From NCBI GenBank assembly GCA_003024175.1, contig MDYQ01000146.1:1-64000 (forward strand): DNA of 64,000 nucleotides, in the 5' to 3' direction. The notes beneath the pieces were generated by a model that saw only the letters and a list, made by a program, of their open reading frames with translations, made no database searches and was not told the origin of the DNA. A program made the translations under genes and the position numbers. Positions 34,596-46,775 of this stretch are shown here, in pieces (within the stretch, counting starts at the first letter, position 1; every line of letters begins with the position of its first letter). Origin of the DNA: Planoprotostelium fungivorum. Taxonomy: Eukaryota > Evosea > Variosea > Cavosteliida > Cavosteliaceae.

Positions 34596-36505
34596 TTACG
34601 TTCTTCCAAACTCGGATGCCCAATTGCCGAGGATGCCATTTACATATGATTCCACATTTCCATCTTCCGTCGTGAGTTCTGATGTATCCACACTCGTCTC
34701 AGCCATATCAAAATATGCACCCTGCACTCACATCAGCATCGAAATGACTCTCTAAAACATCGGATGATATCGGTGTCGAAGGTCTCACGATACGATCCAG
34801 AGATGCCGTAAGAGGTTGGGTCCCCGAGTGAATTTCGTTGAGAAGAGTCGGCCAGTCCATGCATTCCGGTCCCATCAGCTTGTCGGCATCCGTGTTGATG
34901 TTGTCAAAGTGTCTATACTCCACGATGCAAATGTCCTTCTTCTCTTCAAGCCACATGACCCTCCTTCTTAATTTCCTTCCGTCGGGCAGGTCTACGTAGT
35001 GATACTTTCTCTTCGTATCACCTGACATCATGTTCATCAGATGGACATGATGGACACGATCATCACCTGCAGACACGATACCACGGCTAGACTTCCACCA
35101 GAATCCATCGCTATTACCTGAAGGTAGGAACCCTGTCTCCTTCAGCTCATGGTCGGTCGTGAGAAATAAAATGAAATAAAATGACTTTCGTCTCACCCAG
35201 ACTGTTCTCACTCTTGAACACGTAACAGTAGACAGCCTTCTCATCCTCTAAGAACTTTTCTAAACTCCATCAGCTGCATCGTCCATCACCTCCATCTCAC
35301 CCGGCAGCTTCATCTTCTCTCGCGATGCATAGTGATGTCGATTGTCAATGACGTGACGGATGCAATTCTCTAAGACTTCGTCCCAACCATTCCTCTTCCA
35401 CGTCTGAGTGCTCAACAGAGACGGAACAGAGGGTAGCTTGTGTGGTCCTACGTTCTTTCTCGTGTCTTGTGTGACCGATAAGATCAAGATGATGCCGGGG
35501 GAGACCTGTTCGATTCAGAACTCTGACGATGAGAGAGGCGTGATTCACTTGTCGCATGGCCATGATGTAGATGAGGCCAGGGAAACGTGTGAGAGGTGTG
35601 GAGAGGGTGACTGTCTTTGTGTGTGGGTTCATCTGAGAGTAGATGTGATCGTAAATGCTGGCGCTCTCGCTTTCTGAGCTCTTCAAGTCGACTGAGATGA
35701 ACATTAAGAGGACGGATGGAGGTGATTGAGCTCACTCGATGTGATGCCTCTCAATCGGTGTGGAGAATCATATTTCATGGAACGTGCCACGTTAGGACTG
35801 ACGGCGAGAAGAGTGTGACGTCCTCTGTGCTTGATCTGATGATCGATTGATATGGACGTACTTTCGAAATATAGAAAGAAGAAGGTATTTTACCTCGGCT
35901 AAGGTCACTCCCAGTTGTCGCATGTTTAAGATGCCTCCTAAAACATCGTCTTCGATTACGTTGGCCAATCGACCCAATTCACTCGTCATACCTTATGTAT
36001 TCAGACATTTGTATGGGACCTTCCTCTCACCTGGCTTCTTTATCGATATGACGATGGTCACCTCCCCATTTGTACGAGTTCTTCGATACCTGAGAGACAG
36101 TGAACATCATGGATAACTCCTTCGTTGGAAGTCTGATCGATGCAGATGTATCTCACTTAAGGTGAAATCGTTCTTGAGAGAAGCACAAGTCCTCCTCCAT
36201 CCTCTCACCTGTTCTTCCGACAAACTCCACAGACCTCCAAAACCGTTCCACAGGTCCACTTCGAATTGTCAGCCCCGATATGGTGTCCCATATTCTTACG
36301 TGTGTTGTTGATTCGAATGCATCAGCAACGATGACAACCACATCTGCGCCGTATCGTCCGCCATACGCAGGTATGGACGCCCTCCAATAGGTATGCCCAC
36401 CATCAATGTCCCCCTCTCCTCCGATGATGTATCACACAGAGGAGGTGAAGATAGAGAGGAAGACGGAGAGCCATCTCCCAATACGGCCTCTCTGCTCCTC
36501 TTCAT
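34596..36505 (-). CDS. Unrecognised gene family, tandem copy B
   Basis: I do not recognise this family. ATG 36505 starts MKRSREAVLGDG, a Ser-rich stretch and GTLMVGIPIGGRPYLRMADD. Later exons give VERFWRSVEFVGRTGERMEE, RYRRTRTNGEVTIVISIKK, a segment with TLANVIEDDVLGGILNMRQL, then LTRFPGLIYIMAMRQ, GIILILSVTQDTR, SVPSLLSTQTWKRNGWDEVL and NRHHYASREKMKLPGEME. Next come SGNSDGFWWKSSRGIVSAG, TKRKYHYVDLPDGRKLRRRV and VEYRHFDNINTDADKLMGPE. The tail NVESYVNGILGNWAS ends at TAA 34596. About ten introns are shared in position with copy A (36.95-39.07 kb). No signal peptide or membrane helix is seen; the protein is probably intracellular. The conserved blocks suggest a globular fold with several strands. 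Confidence 0.68.
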
Positions 36506-36952
36506 GTGTATCTGTCGATTACGAAGGCAGAGGCGGCTTTTTAAGGGTTGCCGAGTCAAATTCGCATCTATAGATACAGCTCCCAGGGACACTCCCCTGA
36601 TCATACAACACCTAGCAGATACTTATGTGGTGACACCAGTATTATAATAGTAACCGACGAGATCTCGTTCGCTGTTGATGTCCACACAGACAATCCTAGA
36701 GAAGATGAAGAGAGATGCCAAGGCCTTCTGTAGCGTCATCGTTGAGATGCATGAGTTGGCGTCAACATTTGTGACACACGAGAAGCTATCGCTCTTCTCT
36801 ATGGTGATACGGACAAACACCACGTTCTCAACTTGCATGCGGAAGCCTTTGCCCCCGTTCAGGGCAACTCGGATGATTCGATGATGGCCTGCGACGATGA
36901 TGATGTTCGTGCTCGTTTCAAAGTTTATACAAAAAGTTGTTCGATGCAGGAG

Positions 36953-39070
36953 TCATTTCTTGGTCTCCATAGATGCCCAATTGAATAGGATGCTATTTAC
37001 ATACGATTCCACATTCTCTGTCCCTAACTCGGCCGTATTCACCCTCGTCTCGGCCATATCAAAGTGGGCGCTCTAAAAAGATCCGTTCAGTGTCTTTATC
37101 CATTCATCATCATGCAATGCGATGTAATGTGATGTCATGTGATGGGATGGGGATGTTTTAGAAAAGAAAATGGAGGACGACTCACGATACGTTCTAAAGA
37201 TGCAGACAGCTGTTGATTCGTAGAATGGACTTCGTTGAGTAATCTCGGCCAGTCCATGCATTCCGGTCCCATCAGCTTGTCTGCGTCCGTGTTGATGTTG
37301 TCAAAGTGTCTATACTCCACGATGTAGAGCCCCTTGACGTTCTCGTTCCACATGACCCTCCTTCTTAATTTCTTTCCGTCGGGTAGGTTGACGTAGTGAT
37401 ACTTTCTCTTCGTATCACCTGCAACATGTTCATCATGATGGAGATCACAAGTTAGACATGAGAGCTCGAGTTAAAAGACAGTCACCTGCAGACACTACGC
37501 CACGGCTGGACTTCCACCAGAATCCATCGCTACTGCCCGAAGGTAGAAAATCTGATTTTATTTAGTTTTAAAGTTTTTCAATGAGATCTCGATCAACGAA
37601 ACAAACTCTCACTCTCTCCCTTCTCATTCATGTAAGCATAACAGTAGACACTCTGCATGTCTTCTAAGAACTTTTCTGATGCACCTTCTTCAGTCTCTTC
37701 GTCTTCCCTTCGTCTCACCTGGCAGCTTCAACCGAGTCCGAGAAGCATAGTCCTTGTTCTGTGCGATGTAATGGATGCAGTTCTCTAAGACTTCGTCCCA
37801 GCCATTTCTCTTCCACGTCTGGTAGCTGAGAAGGGAGGGGACAGTGGGTAGTTTTGGACCCACGGTGGCTCTTTGGTCCTGGATGATGGCTAAGACGATG
37901 TGGATTCCGGGGAGGATCTGTGCGAGATGAGATGATGATTGGAAGATGAGATGATTGGAAGATGAGATGATTGGAAGATGAGATGATTGGAAGATGAGAT
38001 GATTAAAATGAGGATCGGGAGACGATGAGAAGATGGTAGGATGATAAGAGGATGAGAAGACGAAGAGTAGATGGAAGTCGATGAGGAGATGGCAAATGTG
38101 ATCACCTGTCGTATGGCCAAGAGGAAACAGAATCCAGGAAATCGTGGGACATGCACGGATACGATAGAAGATTTCGTTTGAGGGTCCATGTTGCTGTAGA
38201 CTTGGTCATAGATCATGGCACTCTCCTCGGCCGTTGCATTGAGATCGGCTGATGGACGATTAGAGGATGAGACAGGTGACGAGTCAACTCACTGCGAGTG
38301 AGACCTCTCATGTCTCGTGGATGAGGATATCTAGAGAATCGAGCCAGGTTGGGACTAACGGCAAAGATGGTGTGGGAGCCTCTAGACTTGATCTGCATGA
38401 TGTCGATATGTTGTCGTGTAGAAGGATCTTTCACCTCGCAGAGGCACGTGCACAGTTGTTCCATGCCGAGGATCTTACCAATCACATCATCCTCTATCAC
38501 ATTCACCAGATGATTCAACTCTCTCGGTATCCCTGTACGTTGTAAATTCAAAATCCAGTCTGCATTAAGAGGCTCACTGGGATGGATTTGATTATCGATC
38601 AGTTTCTTCGCAGTTACAATCACCGTGATCTCTCCATTCGTCTGTGTCCTTCTATATCTGTCGATAAGGTGAGATGATGGCTTTACGTACGCAGAAGTAC
38701 TTTAGACGATACCGCTGTTGCGAGAGTTGTAAATCTTCCTCTCTCTTGGTTCCTGAGCGAGCTATGATATCTATGGACCTCCAAAATGCAGCGATAGCCT
38801 CACTGATGGGTGATTTCAATCTAGGTCAGCATTGCAATCGCACCTGTTTTCTCTCGAATACTGCAGCAATTGAGACAACCACACTTGTGCAATATCGTCA
38901 GCCATTCTAACACAGGGACTTCCTCCTTCAGGGATCCCAATCACCAGCACACCCTTGTCATCCGATTCCACCGTCAAAGATGCAGCTGGTGCATAGCCTG
39001 GAGAAGATATGTCTGATCCTGACGATGTGCTGTGATAATCATGAGGATCTTCTGCTCGATGTCTCTTCAT
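36953..39070 (-). CDS. Unrecognised gene family, tandem copy A
   Basis: The paralog of the preceding gene, about 450 bases upstream of it on the same strand. ATG 39070 starts MKRHRAEDPHD, then SDDKGVLVIGIPEGGSPCVR, AIAAFWRSIDIIARSGTKRE and YRRTQTNGEITVIVTAKKL. A long exon follows (GIPRELNHLVNVIEDDVIGK, KILGMEQLCTCLCEVKDPST, SHTIFAVSPNLARFSRYP). Then VPRFPGFCFLLAIRQ, LPGIHIVLAIIQDQ, SYQTWKRNGWDEVLENCIHY, GSSDGFWWKSSRGVVSAG, DTKRKYHYVNLPDGKKLRRR and VEYRHFDNINTDADKLMGPE lead to a tail NVESYVNSILFNWASMETKK and TGA 36953. An intron near 37.93 kb carries a 16-base tandem repeat. The near-identical central blocks show recent duplication or purifying selection. Function is unknown. Confidence 0.7.
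37935..37998 (+). repeat. 16-bp tandem repeat (4 copies) in an intron
   Basis: Four perfect copies of ATGATTGGAAGATGAG stand head to tail, followed by a broken fifth. They lie in an intron of unrecognised copy A and are absent from the corresponding intron of copy B as far as I can see. Typical microsatellite-like expansion. Confidence 0.85.
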
Positions 39071-39738
39071 TCGGTGTCGTGTTTGTGTGGCCGCACGCGG
39101 GTTTTCTCCCTTGACATCTTTCATCTATCCGAAACCCGAGATCTCGGAACTTCTTAAAGACATCAACAAAGTTGCTCTCGAGAAGGCCCACCGTATAGGC
39201 CGCTCGCGAAAACTCGTACGAAACGTGTCAGTCATTTACTTTGCAATACATGAGATCGGTTTCGTCGATGCCGATAGGGGCTCAAAGGTCAGCAGGAAGA
39301 CAAGCCGCGCGCCAGTTGGATGACTGCTGACCGAGAAAAATATGGTTACGCATACGCTGACTCAGGGGCTGGATGTTCCGCAGTCAGCGCTCCAAGAATG
39401 ATCACGATATATGGCCTCATACGCTCGGATGATGGAATGGATGAAGGAACCAACAGTATATTTTCTCTCAGTCGCAGCGCTTTTCCTTCTTCTTAGCTCT
39501 GGCTGACTGACGTGTCGGGCGCTGTAATCATTTATCGGGGCGGTAATGGAGATGATCATCTGCATAAAGAGGGACTTATGAACCTCGCATCACCTTGCGA
39601 AAACACCAGAGTTGGAGCAGGCTGCATTCTTATCTCGTCGAAAGCTAGTCATGTGTTGGTGTTCACTCAACACAGGTTAAGAGATCCCTCGAATTAGACG
39701 GCGGTTCCTGTCTGCGATTTTAATTCGATCTACAAGTT
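39071..39738. other. Intergenic interval, no confident gene
   Basis: About 670 bases. A plus-strand stretch at about 39130-39320 (PEISELLKDINKVALEKAHR) is open and helical but overlaps the promoter of copy A, has no splice context and no recognisable family. I leave it uncalled. Confidence 0.45.
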
Positions 39739-40870
39739 CTAAACTACAGTGTGTGTATAGATCTTCTCTATCATGCGATGCAGTTGGACTGCATCGGCGA
39801 AGTCGGCGTAGCTCCCTCCCTGTGCGAAGGCCTCGTACTGCCTGGCTGTGTTTCTGGCCGTAACAGGCAGGGACTCCTCTTTACCTTCGTCGATGTCCCT
39901 CTCATCTTCTCCCTTTGCATCGATGACCTTGAGCTTCGTTTCTCTTCCATATCCAAAGTTGAGATAATTTCCAGGTGTCGTCAACTCGATGTCTTTGAGG
40001 GAGCCGTGGATGCGAAGAGTTACACCGGGGTTACCCTCTATCTTCCTTCCATCGCGGACGATGACTGTGACGGGGGCGTCGTTGTGAAGCAGGTTTCCGA
40101 GAAGGTAGACGTGATCTGGAGTATCCTTCTTGACTCTGCGGAGGACTTTGCTGCCGTCGATGATGTCTACTCCCCCCAATGTGTTATAGATGCGAGAGAT
40201 GAAGTCATCTCGGATCGGTCCTACGATGTGGAGAATGGTGTCGAGAAGGTGAGCGAAGAGGATGGTGAGATGATTGCCTCCGGTACGTTTGTCTGTAAAG
40301 TACTCTAATCCTTCGGGTAACTGATTGGAGTCAGATGACAGAGCACGTGGAAAGAGGCACCTGGCTGAATTGTCCTTGAGGCACAAAGACTTCGACACTC
40401 TTGACATCTCCGATCTCTTTTCTACCGATGAGACCTCGAACGGCGTTGGCAGCCGCGTCGGCTCGTCCTTGTAACCCCACCATCGTCTTGACTTTCTTCT
40501 CCTTCGCCGCCTCCATCATCCGCCGTGCTTCTTGCTCATTGGACGCCAATGGCCACTCCATGAAGACATCTTTTCCCGCCAAGATCGACGGCATCACGGT
40601 TGAAAAGTGACGGTCGACTCGAACTGAACAGACCACCAGCTGTACGTCAGCATCGGCTGCCAGATCGTCCGGTGAGCCGTATGCCTTGGTGTCTGGGGGT
40701 AGGTTGTAGAACTGTATGGCCTCACGAGCTGCGGCCACTGAAGAGTTCAAGAGGGCGATGATCTTGTATTTGTCCGAGTTTGTGAGGTAGGGAAGGTGAG
40801 CGATGGATGCCCAGGCGGTGGCGGCACCTGCTGATAGTCCGATCAGAGCGACTCGAATGGAAGAAGACAT
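39739..40870 (-). CDS. Gfo/Idh/MocA oxidoreductase, Gal80-like
   Basis: A NAD(P)-binding oxidoreductase fold close to fungal Gal80 and related dehydrogenases. ATG 40870 opens SIRVALIGLSAGAATAWASI, the Rossmann strand and glycine turn of this family. It continues with HLPYLTNSDKYKIIALLNSS, DVQLVVCSVRVDRHFSTVMP and ILAGKDVFMEWPLASNEQEA (the E-W-P-L block matches the EKP position). One 40-nt intron near 40.36 kb follows FVPQGQF. The C-terminal alpha/beta domain has FTDKRTGGNHLTILFAHLLD, NLLHNDAPVTVIVRDGRKIE and GVTLRIHGSLKDIELTTPGN, and the stop is at 39739. Total length is about 360 residues. In Gal80 the protein regulates rather than catalyses; the EKP lysine is replaced here by W, so a non-catalytic or altered role is possible. 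The gene has only one intron, unlike its neighbours. Confidence 0.88.
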
Positions 40871-41118
40871 GGGTGATTGTGATGTTGTCGATGGGTTTTT
40901 GATGTATCATCGGATCGCCACAGTGGATGACGCCATCACTGACGTTATCGGTGCGAGAGGACAACAGTTTCGTCCGCTCATTCTGTCATTCTCTGACTCT
41001 ATGACGTGATATTATACTGGATGTATGAATATGATGACGTGATCTTGAAGAAATCATTCGTTTTTTTTGTGATGCATGAGAGTGCGTCGCGATGCATGTC
41101 ATACACGTTTATGTACAA

Positions 41119-42963
41119 TCAGATGAGCAGACAGAGGTGGAAGAGTAAGACGAGGGTTGCAACCAGGCAAGCCAGGACGGTGAGTGTCCCTATCAGGTGC
41201 TTGAATGCGATACTCTTCCTCAACTTGATCATTTCCTCGTCCATATGGACGTTCGTGTTGACTTTCCATCCGTGCTGCTCTCCGTGAATCATCCATCAAC
41301 ATCCATCATCCGCACCTTAATATCATCTCGCATGGAGAACATCTTCCTTCTATCTTCTCCCAGTCTTGCCTCCACGGAGAGAGGAATGAACTTCTTCATA
41401 AAAATCGCTTGTTCCTGCCGGAGACCCGGCATCACATGACCCAACACGTGCGACCATCTCAGAGCGTTGACTTGCATTCGACTCGTGAACCAGCTCTTCC
41501 AGTTTGTTTTCGGTAACTTGAATGCATCGCAGATCGGATCATTCAACATGTATCGTGAGACCGCCACGAGATGATGAAACGACTCGTGTCGAGGGGGACG
41601 ATCGGACATGGACATCAAGAGGTCGAAACTGAGTCGTGGGCTAGATAGAGGGTCGAGAATGTGGATGGCGATGGAGCTCATGAAAGACTCCGCCTTCTTC
41701 CACGATGAAAAGTGATGTAAGAGGAGATCTGATGAGCAGCCCAGGTAGTATCCGAGATATTGCCACAGATGAATAAAATCGTCGAGCTCTGTGTTTTTGG
41801 GAGACAATCTCATCCTCTTCAGAGTCCACATCGGAACGATGCAGAAGCCGGCTGGGACGTGTGAGCGAAGAGAAAATATGGAGGGGAGGGGAGAGGATGT
41901 GATGAGCGAGGGGATACAGGAGAGGATGTTGATGATGTGATGTGATGTGATGATGATGTGTGAGTGGTGTGTGATGTGTGATGAGATGATCATGATGATG
42001 AGATCTAGTGACGCTCACCTAGAGTCCCCAGCATGTCTTCCTGATTGATGGGTACGGACTCCATCTTCACCTTCTCCAATCGATTCCTGACCTTCACTCT
42101 TTAGATGTCTCTCTTCTATCTGCGTTCACCTGAGCGTGCAGCAGTCTGACTCTCGTTGTAGATTGCCATCCCACACTCTTTCTGCGTTCCTCCCACGTGT
42201 TCACTTTAGACGTGAAATCATCGTCTCGCATGACATCGGTGACCCACACGGTCGTCTCTAACACTCTTCGGTACGTCCTGTCTCTGGACATTTCACTCTG
42301 AGGTTCTAAAGTGATGGAGTCCTGATGTCATATCAGATGATTGTAGACCGATGGATGATGTCACACAGTCATCAATCTTCCGGTGCTCTTTAGAGTGGGT
42401 GTGATGCGTGAACTAGCGAAGCCTCCGGCCAGACTGGCATTCAAAAGTGCATTGCAGATGGGAAGGGTGTTGTCCCAAAAAACCTGCTGTCCTCTCTTCA
42501 ATGCGTCTCGATCGATCACAAATGGAGGATCAGAAGAAGCTTCTTGTAAGAATTGGCGACTGTGAAGACAGCGGGGGTCTTGTGATGCCTGATGATTCCT
42601 TATCAGAGCTGAATACGAGGGAAGATGCCCACTTGATAGAGGGCATTTAGAGAATCATCGCCAGATTGGAAGTGGCCGTGCATTTTCATCTCTCGAATGC
42701 AATTGTCGGCGAGATCGTCGCTCTTTAGACGTAATGGCTCGAGTTGATTGCCAGTGACACAGTCTTCATTCCAAATTCCAGTTCTTCCCCAAAATGAAAC
42801 GACGTCTCCATCGCGAACCTTCTATCGTTAACAGATGTAAATGACATACGACACAGACTTGAGGGTCTAATGTGGGACGATCGAACTCGAAGGCGTGACA
42901 GGAGAGCGACGGAGGTAGAGCACCAGCGTGAAACGCAGGACTGATGCGGATCTCTCTCTTCAT
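41119..42963 (-). CDS. mpaB/rubber-oxygenase-like (DUF2236) membrane protein
   Basis: A member of the ER-bound oxygenase mpaB / latex-clearing protein family, haem-dependent in characterised bacterial and fungal relatives. The best start is ATG 42963 (MKREIRISPAFHAGALPPSL). After one intron come SFWGRTGIWNEDCVTG and SDDLADNCIREMKMHG, matching the GDPLAD block. Then FVIDRDALKRGQQVFWDN and LLNASLAGGFASSRI lead to TLKSTGRLM (about 42370). Next are RVLETTVWVTDVM and TTRVRLLHAQV (about 42150), whose His is the usual haem-ligand region. After a longer GATGAT-rich intron follow FIHLWQYLGYYLGCS, the block NALRWSHVLGHVMPGLRQEQ and, in the last exon, a C-terminal helix HLIGTLTVLACLVATLVLLF, ending at TGA 41119. 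The single C-terminal anchor fits an ER location. Substrate is unknown. Confidence 0.84.
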
Positions 42964-43942
42964 CTTTGTTGGTGATGATCTGACGTTTTGAATGCTCCAT
43001 TTTCTTCACTCCGCGGACACGTGACATTACCCTGACTGGAGCCGTTTCATCTGAATAGGAACAGGTGATCCAATGTATAAAGATTCCTAGGAGGAGAGCT
43101 CGTGGCCATTTTCCCTCGAAAGTGAAACAAATCTGTACCGCACATCACGGACACGTCCCCTTTCAGGATCTTCATGAAGAGAAACACAATCTCCTAGGTG
43201 GCTTGGTGTACGATGATAAACCAACAGATCACATGATGAGTCACGATTAGAAGTAGATCCCACCAGGTGTTTGACCTGGTTTGCACGGCTGAGTTTGTCT
43301 CTGCAGCCAAGGTGAAACGTCTACAGCTGAAGTCGTTCTCTTAGAAACAACTCATCTTTTCTTCTGATGCGACGCTCCTCGTTCGATATTAACCCTTAAA
43401 GGACCGGTTTGCGTCCTCGCATTGAAATCTATGAAGAATTTTTTAAACTTCCGCGACAATCTAACGGCTACATGGTGATATCAACATCGACATCTCCCCA
43501 TTCGCTGACCACAACCGTTGTATTTCATGAGGAGTGTCTGTTGGAGTGTCCTATCCTATCGCAGCAATTCATCAGGGACATACTGTCACAATGTGGAACA
43601 TCTTGACCTTGACGCATGAATCGCTGTACATTTCTACCACAAGATGACCGCAGACGATTAAGGAACTCATTCCACTAGATCAACACGAGTCGTTTCAGTG
43701 TAATCTCTTTGTTACAGACCACAGTTACATGAGCCTTAGAAACCTTGTTCTACAACTATGTTTGAAACTCAAATTCTCACGTTTCGCGCAACAGAAAGAG
43801 ACATTTAGACCTCCTTCACCATCATCAACATTTATTTCGTCAGGTGATGATCGTGTTTCGAATGAAGAAGCACCGCGATGAGGTATCGCCACAGACAATG
43901 ATCTATAGAATATCAACACACGAATACATCGCAGGTTGGTAT
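42964..43942. other. Intergenic interval with a short kinase-like echo
   Basis: Nearly 1 kb with no supported gene. At 43203-43250 the plus strand reads GTGTACGATGATAAACCAAC and on, giving VYDDKPTDHMMSH. The receptor pseudokinase (about 6365-6340, minus) has VYDEKPTDHTVSH, and the DNA is similar across about 50 bases. A 65-codon open stretch at 43409-43606 has no recognisable content. Confidence 0.45.
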
Positions 43943-46599
43943 TTATTCCAATTGTTTCTTCAATTCCTCTTGTCTTCTGTTGATGGCTTGGAATTTGTTC
44001 TCTAATTCTTTCAACTCGGTGGCGATGTTGATGACCTGTGATGATGAGATGGAGAGAGATCATGTGATTACCTCTATGATCTTCTCTTTCGCTTTTTGTA
44101 ACTCGGGCTGTAGAGTGTCAACTGAAAAGATAGAGACGAGTTGTGAGATGATGATGATGATGATGTCGATGTGATTGCGATCTGATGATCGGATCCCATC
44201 TGACACAACATGATGCGATCGATCGTGATGTCTATCGTCTCGATGTGATCGATGATGATCTGAACTCACTTGTAGAATGTGTACGGCGTTGACTGTGATC
44301 ACGGCCAAGAGGTTGGTTCCGTCTCTAACCAGAGGAGTCCACACCATACTCTGAACGGGTGCCGGTAAGCTAATCCTCTGACACAACTTCCACTCCTTCT
44401 CCCTCGTTTCACGCACGTCGCTGATCATTCCGTAAATTTTACACGAAAACGACGGGAAATTTCTTCGAATATCCTCCGAAGAGTAAATGAAATTTTTGAA
44501 AAATTTCCCTGAAGAGGATGTGAAAAAACATTTGAAGAAATGTGAAATTTGAAGGATGTAAAATATGTCAGAAGATGATGGAAAATTGTGAAATGATGTG
44601 CAATAGAAATCTCACCCTAGATGGTTCTGCACCACCACCGTGTCCGTATCTACCTCTCTGTACACCAACACCTGCTGACCATACGTACCCAGTAACAACT
44701 CGTAATTACCTGACGTACATCAACCGTGCCGCACGGTCACGTGACCTGTACACACCGTCGAAATCTACGTCGGCCAATTGGATGCAAGTGATGCTGTCGT
44801 AGTCCATGCTGTGAGGTAACACCCTCGGTCTCTTCAGCAGCTCCTTTGCAATGTCCCTGTTTGGGTGAGGATATGTTGGCTGGTTGTAGATGGATTCACT
44901 GGAAGATGATGGCTCGACCGGTAGCATCGGCCACCACGAGATTGAGTTCTTCGCCTGGGAGAATAAATCAATTTTAAAGTGTTTTATTCGTCTCAATAGG
45001 CAGAAAAGATAGAGGTGATATCGATTCACGATAAGAATGAACCGATTGGTATAGAATGACACCCATCGCAAAAGAATGGATCGTCAGACTACAACTCACC
45101 GCTCGAAAAGAGAGGGAGGGGCACCGCCGCCGTCACGCTCGTGTCCAGCTGGCTGAGAACCGTATTGTGTCCCAATTGAGAGGGTACGTCCAAGCTAACG
45201 AAACTCTCTGTCGATGTTGAACGACAAACAAGAGGAATTCTGTCTCACTCTGTGTTCTCGTCTCGAAGATGCGAACGGATGGGACCGGCCCGTCGAGTAA
45301 GATCGATTGACTCTGATAGCTCAGATCTGATTGGAATTTCAGCGAATTCTCAAGTGTCGATCGTGATCGGATGATCGATGGTCGATCATGTCATCGCATC
45401 GATCACAGGTAGGTGACAGACGATCAGGTCGATGATCGATCAGCGTGCATGATGATGGACGTGACGTGGCTCACCCGTCACAGACAGTTGAGTGTGTCCG
45501 TTCTGACATCCGATTGCCGTGATCCTTCTTGATTTGATCAACTTGACGTCGAACGAAAGAGGAGTGCTGGGTAGATTCTCCATCATCTCATCCTCTTGCT
45601 CCAATTTGTTCTCCACAAAGATTCTCTGTTGTGGATGCTGATATCGAAGTCAAACTATGAGTTGATGATGTCGCGTTTGTTTGAATGATGGTCAACATTC
45701 GTGTATAAACTTCAGATTTTACGTTCGCTCTTATGATTGATCATCGTACACTCACATGATGTACACATTCAACACGCACAGCCACATATACATTTATATA
45801 TACAAAATGGGATGAAAAGCTTAAGAGCACCATTTGTGGTGTGATGCGATCATGAGAATGTCGATGAACTTTGACTCACGTATTCGTATAGGTGGACTGA
45901 TCCAACTGGGTTCCCTCCTTTCACTTCGTTTCCATCGACGATAGCTCCACCCACGAGAAAAGTGGGCGAGCTGTCCGTTAGGTGTCCTAATTGAGTTGGA
46001 AAATAATCGAGACGAATCGTCTGACACTCTTCGTGAGATGCAAAAACAGCTGGTGTCATGTCATTGGACGTGCATTTTAAATGGTGATGGGATGATGTGA
46101 TGATATGATGATCGCAGCTCACTGCACAGATCAACAGTTCCGTGCTCTCTTGTGTTCTTTGAGCCGTAGATGTGTAATGTTTTTTCGCTTCCCTATCTGT
46201 TCGTGAGAAGACATCGATGGAGATGTATGCACCAAGATGGACGTCAAAGCGATGACTGGCGTTCTTCCTTTGTTCATGGATGTACTGATCGATTCTGGAA
46301 GACATGTGACGGAGATGATCTCAGCTTCAGCTGAAGGAGAGGTCAATGGTGATGGAAACGATTGATTTCGACGTCTCACGAGCGATGCCGTAGAGCTGAA
46401 TCGATTGCAGGTTCCATCGCACGTTCATCTTGGGTAACATGTCACTCGAAGATGATTCCAATCTCTCGACAGCCGACAGACAATACAGCTGAGATCGAAC
46501 GGCGATCAACAGTTTCGATTGGCCATCATGAACGCAGGCACAACTGCAATAGATGTTCGTCGGCCCACCGAGATCTCTGCATTCGATTTCCGTGAGCAT
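43943..46599 (-). CDS. KPTN: Kaptin-like beta-propeller protein
   Basis: Matches kaptin, in animals a subunit of the KICSTOR complex that anchors GATOR1 on lysosomes, and once described as actin-associated. ATG 46599 opens MLTEIECRDLGGPTNIYCSC and LLIAVRSQLYCLS, like the kaptin N-terminus. Later exons give IRLDYFPTQLGHLTDSSPTF with GSVHLYEY, and near 44820-44770 SMDYDSITCIQLADVDFDG, a close match to the kaptin block on DVDLDG. Near 44340-44270 LVRDGTNLLAVITVNAVHIL matches the C-terminal block with VHIL. The last exons form a coiled coil (ELQKAKEKIIEVINIATELK, NRRQEELKKQLE) ending at 43943. Several middle exons (45.1-45.9 kb) are only loosely placed. Introns around 44.45-44.6 kb are AT-rich. 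Confidence 0.8.
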
Positions 46600-46775
46600 C
46601 GTGTGATGTGTGTGAACATCATCGTTCTCTGTAGATCGACACTATTTTTTTGTCCTTTTTCTTTCGAATATCGAACGCTCCACGATGAGAAATGCTGAAC
46701 GACAAGTCTGGCCGTCTATCAAATGTGATTACGATACCACGACCAGAAGATGTGGGACCTATACACGATACATCT

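Noticed and set aside
37935-37998. CRISPR-like direct repeats
   Set aside because: Copies are contiguous with no spacers and lie in an intron; simple tandem repeat.
39087-39323. Helical 78-codon frame upstream of copy A
   Set aside because: Overlaps the start and promoter of copy A and shows no homology I recognise.
39751-40308. Plus-strand 185-codon frame
   Set aside because: It is antisense to the Gal80-like C-terminal exon, which has clear family motifs.
43409-43606. 65-codon frame in the mpaB-kaptin gap
   Set aside because: No ATG-supported start, no motif and no splice partners.
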